From contig JAPPCV010000087.1 of the NCBI GenBank assembly GCA_028824715.1, forward strand, positions 1 to 64,000: a stretch of DNA of 64,000 nt, in the 5' to 3' direction. This document shows, in pieces, positions 27,468 through 34,182 of this stretch (position 1 is the first letter of the stretch; each line of letters starts with the position of its first letter). The notes beneath the pieces were generated by a model, which saw only the letters and a list, made by a program, of their open reading frames with translations, had not been told where the DNA came from and made no database searches. The DNA comes from Boseongicola sp. GTDB lineage: Bacteria > Pseudomonadota > Alphaproteobacteria > Rhodobacterales > Rhodobacteraceae. Made by a program: the position numbers and the translations under genes.

Positions 27468-27544
27468 TGGCGCGCTGGGGAGGACTCGAACCCCCGACCA
27501 CTTGATTCGAAGTCAAGTGCTCTATCCATCTGAGCTACCAGCGC
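27468..27544 (-). tRNA. tRNA-Arg (anticodon TCG)
   Basis: This gene is nearly identical to the ACG tRNA-Arg 150 bases away on the same strand. It has the same acceptor stem GCGCTGG, the same anticodon stem CTTGA/TCAAG, and an encoded CCA. The loop is CTTCGAA, giving anticodon TCG, which reads CGA and possibly CGG. The similarity suggests tandem duplication followed by an anticodon change. Confidence 0.95.
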
Positions 27545-27713
27545 AGGAGCGGACCGGATGTAGCGGGCGGCCGAGGACACTGCAAGGCCGATCCTGAGCG
27601 ATTCCCGGCGTTCATGGCCGCTCGTTGACACCGGGACACGCCAGCTCAGCGCCGAGGCAGCACCAGGACTCCGTCCGTCTTGACCGAAGCAAGAGACACC
27701 CAACCACGCGGCG

Positions 27714-29117
27714 CTACTTGACGACCTGGTCGACGTCGATCACGGCCTTGGGCAGAGTAACGACGAAGGTCGTGCCTGCGGGCCCGGTCTCCCCAAGCGA
27801 CAGTTGGCCCCCATGACCACGCACAAGCTCGGCGGCAATTGCAAGACCCAGCCCGGCTCCGCCTTTTGAGACGCCGCCCTGAAACGGCGTGAAGAGATGT
27901 TCCCTGGCACGTGACGGCAAACCTGGCCCCGTGTCGCTGACCTCGATCCGCCAGCACGTGTCATCCTCGGTCGCCGCAATGCGGATATTTCCGTCGCTCT
28001 TGGTCGCCTCAATTGCCTGCCTTGCATTGCGGATCAGATTGGACAGAACGCGATGGAGCTGTTCGGCATCAGCACGCAGGGTCATTCCCGGCGGTATTTC
28101 GGTCTTGAACGCGACGCCTTCCTTCTCGACGGCCAGTTGTTCGGCTTCGACGACATCCTCCACGGTGACAGCAAGGTTGATCAGCATAAGTGCCGGCGAA
28201 GGCTCTTCAGCCTTGCCAAAGGCCAGCGTACGTTCACATAGATGCACTGCACGGCTGATCGAATTCATCAGCTTGGGCAGCATGCGGGCCACAACCGGAT
28301 CGTCGGAAGCCTCGATCCGGTCTGCGAAGAGTTGCGCCGACGTCAGGATGTTTCTCAGATCATGGCTTACCTTGGCGACCGCGCTTCCAAGCGATGCGAG
28401 ACGCTCCTTGTGCCGAAGCATGGAAGTCAGTTCGGTCTGCATTGACCTCAGTGCCGCTTCGGCTTCGCCAATTTCGCCGGTGCCGGAAGAAGGTTCGATG
28501 ATGCGCCGCGCGTCTTCCGGAGCCTCAGCATAGGACTGCATGGCAGAGACCACGCCCCTCATCGGCTTCACCATCAACTGACGAACCGCAAAAAACAGAA
28601 GTGTCGCCGTCACGGCCGAGATGACTGCCGAGAGAATCAGGATCCGCAATCCGTAGTCCAGCATCGCTTCCCGGAGCGGCTCGGTCGACATGGTGACCTC
28701 GATCAGGAGCCCTGCGTCCTGGACCGGATGGCCGATGACACGCACGACTTCGGGCCCAGGCTTCAGCAACCTTGCCAATGCATCGCTGATTAGCGCACTC
28801 GCCGCCGGGTAGCGAAGGTCATATGTCGCGGCCACCGGGCTGGGCATATCCGATGACAATACCAATTCACGCACTTCGTCGCGCCGCAGGGCGACATTGA
28901 AGACACCTGCGTTTTCCAGGAGTTCGTGTTCAAGCTCAGGCTCAATGGCTTCTGCTGCGAGCCGGGCAAGCGAAGCAATCTGCGCCCGCTCCAAGTGGTC
29001 CATCATGTAGTCCTGACGGAAGCGGGCAATTGAAGGCACGAAGATCAGGACTTCGGCCAGCATCACGAACAGGACCGTCAGAACCAGGAATCTACCGGAA
29101 AGAGTATGCAGGAACAT
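27714..29117 (-). CDS. Sensor histidine kinase
   Basis: This 467-aa membrane-bound kinase has an N-terminal transmembrane helix (FLVLTVLFVMLAEVLIFVPS), a sensor loop of about 120 residues presumably in the periplasm, and a second helix near residue 165 (LILSAVISAVTATLLFF). A HAMP-like linker follows, then the H box VSHDLRNILTSAQ near residue 250. The ATPase domain shows LIRNARQAIE (N box), SDTGPGLPSRA (G1) and GGAGLGLAIAAELV (G2). No response regulator gene lies beside it, so its partner and signal are unknown. The tandem tRNA-Arg genes follow downstream. Confidence 0.92.
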   Translation of the reverse strand: MFLHTLSGRFLVLTVLFVMLAEVLIFVPSIARFRQDYMMDHLERAQIASLARLAAEAIEPELEHELLENAGVFNVALRRDEVRELVLSSDMPSPVAATYDLRYPAASALISDALARLLKPGPEVVRVIGHPVQDAGLLIEVTMSTEPLREAMLDYGLRILILSAVISAVTATLLFFAVRQLMVKPMRGVVSAMQSYAEAPEDARRIIEPSSGTGEIGEAEAALRSMQTELTSMLRHKERLASLGSAVAKVSHDLRNILTSAQLFADRIEASDDPVVARMLPKLMNSISRAVHLCERTLAFGKAEEPSPALMLINLAVTVEDVVEAEQLAVEKEGVAFKTEIPPGMTLRADAEQLHRVLSNLIRNARQAIEATKSDGNIRIAATEDDTCWRIEVSDTGPGLPSRAREHLFTPFQGGVSKGGAGLGLAIAAELVRGHGGQLSLGETGPAGTTFVVTLPKAVIDVDQVVK

Positions 29118-29132
29118 GGCCCTCTTCCAGCG

Positions 29133-30548
29133 CTAGGGGACAAGACGTTGAACAATCCCGACGACTCGCTTGACGTTCTCGCTTTCGAAGAGCCTTGGAG
29201 AAAAATAGGCTCCGGCGGCCCGCTTGTTTATCTCGCCCAACGTCGGATAGGGCGCGACCATTGCCGCCACGCCACTCATCTTGAGGCCATTGGCGATTGC
29301 GAGCGCCCATACGCCTACAAGTTCACCGGCCGCCTCGCCCACGATGGTCGCGCCGACCGGCCTGCCCTTGACAACCATGACCTTGACGAATCCGGTGGTC
29401 TTCCGCGAAGCGATTGCGCGATCGTTTTCGTGATAGTCGAATCGGGCTACGGCGAGGGCGGAACCGTGGATCTTGCGGGCCTCGGCCTCGGTCGGTCCTA
29501 CTTGCGCGAGTTCTGGATCGGTGTAGGTCACCCACGGGATATGGGACGTCTTCGCCTTGGACGGCAGGCCGAAGAGCATGGAGCGAATGATGACGCCCGC
29601 ATGATATCCTGCAACATGCGTGAACTGGAGACCGCCCGCCGCATCGCCAACGGCGTAGACCCTGCGGTTCGAAATCGACCGGAGGCTCCCGTTGACTTTC
29701 ACCGCCCGGTCATGCGCGACATTGCCCTTGTGAAGATCGAGCTTCTCGATGTTCACCGTGCGGCCTACGGCCATGAGCAGGTGAGAGCCTGTGAAAGCCC
29801 CTTGCGATGTCTTGACCGTGATCCGGCCACCGTCCTCTCCGACTTCCTCTGCCAGCGCATCTTCGACAATCTCGATGCCTTCGGCGCGCATCTTGTCCAG
29901 AACGACTTTCGCGGCCTCTGGATCGTCGCGACCCAGCGCCTTCAGGCCCTCGATCACGGTGACCTTCGAACCAAGACGCACATGCGCCTGCGCCATCTCC
30001 ATTCCGATCGGCCCGCCACCGATGATCAACAAGTGTTCAGGGCGTTCGCGAAGATCAAAGATGTTCTCGTTCGTGTAGCAAGTGACCTCGTCCACACCAG
30101 GGATCGGCGGAACGAATGGCGACGAGCCTGTTGCAATCACGATGCGACGGGCCTTGATCAGGTGATCGCCGGCCTGAACTTCGCTCGGGGAAACGAACCG
30201 TCCATATTCCCGGATCACTTGGACGCCGAATCCCTCGAACCTTTCCTGGCTGTCTACCGGGGCAATCGTCTCGATGACCTTGTGCACGTGATCCTTGGCC
30301 GCGGCATAGTTCACTTCCGGCGCGACGGGCGTCACGCCGAACGGTTCTCCCGCATTCATGGAATATGCCTGCTTGGCTGCGGCAATCAGGGCCTTCGACG
30401 GCACGCATCCGAAATTCAGGCAGTCGCCTCCCATCTTGTGACCTTCGAGAAGAACGACACTTGCGCCCATCTGGCTGGCTCCGGCAGCCACAGAAAGCCC
30501 GCCGGAACCAGCGCCTATGACGAGTATGTCCGTCTTGATCCGTGCCAT
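29133..30548 (-). CDS. FAD-dependent pyridine nucleotide-disulfide oxidoreductase (mercuric reductase-like)
   Basis: This 471-aa flavoprotein has an N-terminal FAD loop (VIGAGSGGLSVA) and the redox-active CLNFGCVPSK with cysteines 43 and 48. An NAD(P) loop GGGPIGMEMAQAH, the FAD motif VYAVGDAAGG and a dimerisation domain follow. In the C-terminal domain the position of the lipoamide dehydrogenase His-Glu pair reads APYPTLGEINKR, so the catalytic His is replaced by Tyr. That argues against true lipoamide dehydrogenase. It lies one base from the TVP38/TMEM64 gene, a pairing widely seen in bacteria, where the two are sometimes fused. The substrate is unknown. Confidence 0.9.
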   Translation of the reverse strand: MARIKTDILVIGAGSGGLSVAAGASQMGASVVLLEGHKMGGDCLNFGCVPSKALIAAAKQAYSMNAGEPFGVTPVAPEVNYAAAKDHVHKVIETIAPVDSQERFEGFGVQVIREYGRFVSPSEVQAGDHLIKARRIVIATGSSPFVPPIPGVDEVTCYTNENIFDLRERPEHLLIIGGGPIGMEMAQAHVRLGSKVTVIEGLKALGRDDPEAAKVVLDKMRAEGIEIVEDALAEEVGEDGGRITVKTSQGAFTGSHLLMAVGRTVNIEKLDLHKGNVAHDRAVKVNGSLRSISNRRVYAVGDAAGGLQFTHVAGYHAGVIIRSMLFGLPSKAKTSHIPWVTYTDPELAQVGPTEAEARKIHGSALAVARFDYHENDRAIASRKTTGFVKVMVVKGRPVGATIVGEAAGELVGVWALAIANGLKMSGVAAMVAPYPTLGEINKRAAGAYFSPRLFESENVKRVVGIVQRLVP

Positions 30549-30549
30549 C

Positions 30550-31275
30550 TCAGAACGCCTTTCCGCGTATCGCCTTGATCACGATCGGGAGCGCCGCAAG
30601 CGCACAGAGACCGAGAATCGGCAGAAGGATTTGCGGCTCGAAAATGATGCCGAGGTTCGGGGTTTCGCCACGGGCAAAGACTTCGCCCAGCCCCGCACCA
30701 ACCGACGTATAGACCACGGCCCCAGGGATGATTCCGACAAAGGTCGAGATCACGAAACGGCGGAGCGGGACACCAAGAAACGAGGGCAGCAGGTTCGCGA
30801 CGAAGAACGGCACCGCTGGAACGAGACGGATCAGGAAGAGCATGGACCACTGGTTGCTGTCGATCCCGTCCTTGATCGACTTGATCGCGCCCTCGGAAGC
30901 GTCCAGCTTGCGTTCCAGCCTTTCGCCAAAACCCATGCGTGCAGCCAGGAAAATCGCCGTCGCCCCGATCGTGGCCGCAGTGACGTTGAAGAGCGCGCCC
31001 GGAAACGTGGAAAACAGGAACCCGCCCGTAAGCGTCGCGATGGTGGCACCCGGAAGCGAGAATGCGACGATAACCACGTAGGCGGAAATGAACACGAGCA
31101 CCGTGAGCAGGTAGTTCGCATCCCGGAATGCGATCAGCATCTCACGGTTGTCCGCCAGCGCCTGAAAGCTGAGATGATCTCGCAAGGTGAATGCGCCAAC
31201 TGCCGCAACCACCAGGATGATCAGAAGCGGAAGGCGCTTTGCGAGCCCGCCGAACGGAGATGCCTCGTCGCTCAT
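30550..31275 (-). CDS. TVP38/TMEM64 family membrane protein
   Basis: This 241-aa membrane protein has five to six predicted helices and the family core FSLPGATIATLTGGFLF, then GERLERKLDASEG and FLIRLVPAVPFFVANLLPSF. The ATG at 31275 is preceded by AGGG seven bases upstream; the ORF track start at 31554 adds 93 non-family residues. DedA/TMEM64 relatives act in membrane lipid scrambling or flipping. The function of the bacterial group paired with a FAD oxidoreductase is not known. It is the first gene of this two-gene operon. Confidence 0.92.
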   Translation of the reverse strand: MSDEASPFGGLAKRLPLLIILVVAAVGAFTLRDHLSFQALADNREMLIAFRDANYLLTVLVFISAYVVIVAFSLPGATIATLTGGFLFSTFPGALFNVTAATIGATAIFLAARMGFGERLERKLDASEGAIKSIKDGIDSNQWSMLFLIRLVPAVPFFVANLLPSFLGVPLRRFVISTFVGIIPGAVVYTSVGAGLGEVFARGETPNLGIIFEPQILLPILGLCALAALPIVIKAIRGKAF

Positions 31276-31481
31276 GTCAGTCCCTTTAATCACCATTCTG
31301 GTCGAGTTTCCATGCCGCAATCGCAGTGCAACAGTTGTCGTCAAGGCCGTCATTCCTTTCCGGCGAGCCTCAAGTTTGACCCGCATCGCAGTTGAACCGA
31401 CATTGTCGGGATGAAGTCGCCATGTTGAACTTCGGCGATGTCGAAGCGCCTTCGGACGAGAATGCAACCGACTGACTGGAA

Positions 31482-31733
31482 ATGTTGGCGAGGCCGAACG
31501 ACACGCAGCGCATGTCACGCGCGGCCGAACTGACGGGCGCGAGGCCAACGACATTCGTCAGGGCGCCTGCGGTACGGGAGGCCGAGCGGGTTCTGCGTGA
31601 ACATCAGGACACGGTGCTGTCCAAACGCGACCGGGCGACACCGCGGGAGGCGCTCGACAATCCGCCGCCGCCGACAATGGCGGCCTGGGAGGCTGCTCGC
31701 GGCAACCGCTCGCGCATCGCCAATGCCGGGTGA
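31482..31733 (+). CDS. DUF1778 (TacA-type) antitoxin, N-terminus degraded
   Basis: This 83-aa ORF carries most of a DUF1778 antitoxin: RMSRAAELTGARPTTFV, then EAERVLREHQDTVLSKRDR and ALDNPPPP. The ribbon DNA-binding strand normally at the N-terminus is not recognisable, so the gene is truncated or altered there. TacA-type antitoxins bind and block GNAT toxins that acetylate aminoacyl-tRNA. The TGA stop is followed at once by a frameshifted TacT-like toxin. The locus appears to be decaying. Confidence 0.6.
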   Translation: MLARPNDTQRMSRAAELTGARPTTFVRAPAVREAERVLREHQDTVLSKRDRATPREALDNPPPPTMAAWEAARGNRSRIANAG

Positions 31734-32260
31734 CGGGGCCGCGATTCCGCCTCCGGAATCGTTATTGAGCCGTTGGGTCCCGGCCGGCATGACCGGTCGG
31801 GGATTTCGTGCGGAACGGACCGCCTCGACAACTTTCTGCGGCTCAGTGCGCGAAAAGCAACAAGACGACTGCACGCGGGCATTTGTCCCGGTCGCGCAAG
31901 ATTCGCCCTGGGTCCTCGACTACTGCGCGCTGAATGCCCATGCGGTCGCGACCAAAGGCCTCGGCGCAGACCAGCCCCGGCGAGCGCCCAGCACCGGCAC
32001 CGTTCCAGCGTTGCACCTCTCGACTATGGCCATCGATCGGAGTTGGCAGGGCAAGGGATACGGGGCTGATCTTGCGGTCGATGCGCTCAACCGCGTCCGG
32101 AATGTGTCGAGCGAAATGGGGATCAAGCTGGTCGTGCTCGATGAGATCTACGACGGCGGGGACGAGGCCCTCACGCGTCGCATGAAATTCTGCCGCCGCA
32201 TCGGAATCCAGGGCCTTAAGGACCGGCCGTACCGGATGTTCATGACCAGTGGACGATTGC
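31734..32260 (+). pseudogene. TacT-like GNAT toxin, frameshifted
   Basis: Two frames together spell a TacT-type acetyltransferase toxin. The first gives EPLGPGRHDRSGISCGTDRL up to LRLSARK. An extra base near 31857 then moves the reading to the frame with QQDDCTRAFVPVAQDSPWVL, ALNAHAVATKGL, the acetyl-CoA loop DRSWQGKGYGADLAVDAL, and RPYRMFMT. No in-frame ATG precedes the first part. The 265-aa ORF in the track joins an unrelated N-terminus to the second half. A functional toxin is unlikely. The exact 3' end is uncertain. Confidence 0.65.
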
Positions 32261-32390
32261 GCATTTGGCGATCATGCGGGTGGGGCGACCGGAGGCGTGC
32301 GTCAGGCGCATCGGGAAGGAGCGCTCCCGCAACCAGCCTGCGGCCTGAACTTCCATTGCCAACTTCCGCGATGGAATCATCACCAGGACG

Positions 32391-32419
32391 TTGACATGGC
32401 GAAATGATCTGCCTATTGG
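32391..32419 (+). promoter_or_regulatory. Putative sigma-70 promoter of rpmH-rnpA-yidD
   Basis: TTGACA is a perfect -35 box, followed after 17 bases by TATTGG as the -10. It lies about 50 bases upstream of the rpmH start codon. The spacing is ideal and the -10 match is partial. Confidence 0.55.
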
Positions 32420-32471
32420 CCGGGCTTTGGAACAGCCAGGCCCGATTCCGCGGCCGAATTGGAGAGGTGAG

Positions 32472-32609
32472 ATGCCCAAGCGCACTTTCCAGCCATCTAA
32501 CACGGTCCGCAAACGGCGCCACGGATTTCGTGCGCGCATGGCAACCAGAGCCGGTCGCAGGATCTTGAATGCCCGCCGTCGGCGCGGCCGGAAAAAGCTG
32601 AGCGCCTGA
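32472..32609 (+). CDS. rpmH: 50S ribosomal protein L34
   Basis: This is a 45-aa basic protein, [20 protein letters not shown], then [20 protein letters not shown]. It is the standard L34 sequence and heads the conserved block rpmH-rnpA-yidD. The ATG is preceded by a GGAGAGGTGAG ribosome site. The longer ORF start at 32391 overlaps the promoter and adds non-family residues. L34 sits in the large subunit near the exit tunnel. Confidence 0.98.
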   Translation: MPKRTFQPSNTVRKRRHGFRARMATRAGRRILNARRRRGRKKLSA

Positions 32610-32732
32610 TCGACCTTTTGCATGCGAGGTCTCCTGCGAGCCCGTCCCGGCACGCATTCAGTCCTTGCGCAGGCACCCGATCGTGAAGCGATCTTCCGAA
32701 GTTGACCATTCGGATATACACTTCCGGTCATC

Positions 32733-33080
32733 ATGCAGACCAACGGACTCATCGCGCTCAGGAAACGCGCAGACTACCTCAAAGCCGCGGCCGGCATGCA
32801 TCGCAGCACACCCGGATTCGTTCTCCAGATCCGGAACCGCGGGGAGGAGGAACCGGATAGCATTCGCGTTGGAATCACCTGCTCGAAGAAGGTGGGAAAT
32901 GCCGCAACCCGCAATCGTGCCAAAAGACGGCTTCGTGAAGTGGCGCGCCTGGCGCTTCCCGAGCACGGCCGGAACGGCTTTGACTACGTCCTGATCGGAC
33001 GTCGCCATGTGACGACCACTCGCGGCTTCGCGACAATGCTCGAAGACCTGAAAGACGCTTTGGCCGAGGTCCACAAGTGA
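32733..33080 (+). CDS. rnpA: Ribonuclease P protein component
   Basis: This 115-aa protein subunit of RNase P helps the catalytic RNA bind precursor tRNA. The signature RNRAKRRLREVARL is present, preceded by VGITCSKKVGNAAT. The length is as expected. It follows rpmH, and its stop codon overlaps the yidD start (GTGA), so rnpA and yidD are translationally coupled. Confidence 0.97.
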   Translation: MQTNGLIALRKRADYLKAAAGMHRSTPGFVLQIRNRGEEEPDSIRVGITCSKKVGNAATRNRAKRRLREVARLALPEHGRNGFDYVLIGRRHVTTTRGFATMLEDLKDALAEVHK

Positions 33081-33301
33081 GTCCGCTTGCCTGGATCCTG
33101 GCCCTGGCCGTCCGGGCATACAGGCTGATTCTCAGTCCGTGGATCGGGCATCATTGCCGCTACCAGCCCACATGTTCGGCATACGCACTGGAGGCGCTTG
33201 CAAAGCACGGCGGCCTCAAGGGCGGCTGGATGGCGCTGAAGCGCATTCTCCGATGCCATCCATGGGGCGGAACCGGTGTCGACAACGTGCCCGACCCGTA
33301 G
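33077..33301 (+). CDS. yidD: Membrane protein insertion efficiency factor YidD
   Basis: This 74-aa small protein begins with an amphipathic segment (LAWILALAVRAYRLILSPW) and carries the conserved CRYQPTCSAYALEAL with two cysteines and HPWGGTGVDNVPDP. It assists YidC in membrane protein insertion. The GTG start overlaps the rnpA stop. In related genomes ttcA or yidC follows soon; here a two-gene cassette intervenes. Confidence 0.96.
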   Translation: MSPLAWILALAVRAYRLILSPWIGHHCRYQPTCSAYALEALAKHGGLKGGWMALKRILRCHPWGGTGVDNVPDP

Positions 33302-33452
33302 TTCCGCCAAGCCAGACTTCGTGCATCGGAACAGCCGAATTCGGCAAGAATGTGCAGCGGGCCGGTTTCTGTGCCGTGCCCGCGCCGCAGCACGCAGGCA
33401 CAGGTCTTGACGGCCTGAATCGACACGCCATAAGCGACAATGCAATTTCAGC

Positions 33453-34142
33453 ATGAAAGCCGGACCCATGCAGCTCGAAGAAGCCGATGACGCGTTCTGG
33501 GCACCTCGCGAGTGCTTGCGGAAGCCCATTCCCGAGACATTCGAGGCGGCGATGCTGCTCGATCGAGCCGTCGCGCATCACATGGCCGGCAACCGCAACG
33601 AAACCGCTCGCCTGATCCTGCAGACCGACAGGGAAGACATCAGGGCCTTCACGGAGTCACTTTGGGGGTCGATGGCGGCGAACCCCGACCAGCCAACGTA
33701 CGTCCGGCGGCGTTCCGTCTCTGGCTTGCCCGAACCGGCCGACGAGGACCTTGACAGGAAACGAAAGCCGAACCGCTCTGACGAGCGCGCAATCGTGGCG
33801 CGCTGGGGTCGCCATTGCGTCTATTGCGGCGTGCCGTTGATCCGAAACGCCATACCGAAGGCATTGCAGGCCGCATATCCCGATCTCAGGATCTGGAGCC
33901 CCAGCAACAGGAACGCGGAGCAGCATGCCGCATTCCAGTTGATGTGGATGCAATTCGATCATGTTGTCCCGCACAGCAGGGGCGGGCGAACGGACACCGA
34001 TAACGTCGTGGTGACCTGCGCACCTTGCAACTACGGGAAAGGGGACCTCATGCTTGAGGAACTGGGCCTCATCGATCCACGTTCGCGGCCGGGAGTCCGA
34101 ACATCCTGGGACGGGCTCGAACGAATGCGCGTTGACGGCTGA
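33453..34142 (+). CDS. HNH endonuclease
   Basis: This 229-aa protein has a C-terminal HNH nuclease domain: a zinc-binding CVYC at residues 122-125, [17 protein letters not shown] at about 168-184 with the catalytic His, and [10 protein letters not shown] at 189-198 giving the second cysteine pair and the N and K of the motif. The first 110 residues are mostly helical, acidic and unrecognised, and may sense or bind a partner (inference). An internal ATG at 33468 is an alternative start. The gene ends 40 bases before a PLD-ATPase gene in the same direction, so the two likely form one operon inserted between yidD and ttcA. A defence role is suggested by composition only. Confidence 0.85.
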   Translation: MKAGPMQLEEADDAFWAPRECLRKPIPETFEAAMLLDRAVAHHMAGNRNETARLILQTDREDIRAFTESLWGSMAANPDQPTYVRRRSVSGLPEPADEDLDRKRKPNRSDERAIVARWGRHCVYCGVPLIRNAIPKALQAAYPDLRIWSPSNRNAEQHAAFQLMWMQFDHVVPHSRGGRTDTDNVVVTCAPCNYGKGDLMLEELGLIDPRSRPGVRTSWDGLERMRVDG

Positions 34143-34182
34143 CGCGCTCCCCGGGTGCACGGGCCAATCAAGGGCGAACCAG

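Noticed and set aside
29106-30578. 490-aa plus-strand ORF across the FAD oxidoreductase gene
   Set aside because: It is fully antisense to a gene with clear FAD, redox and NAD motifs; long antisense frames are expected at this GC content.
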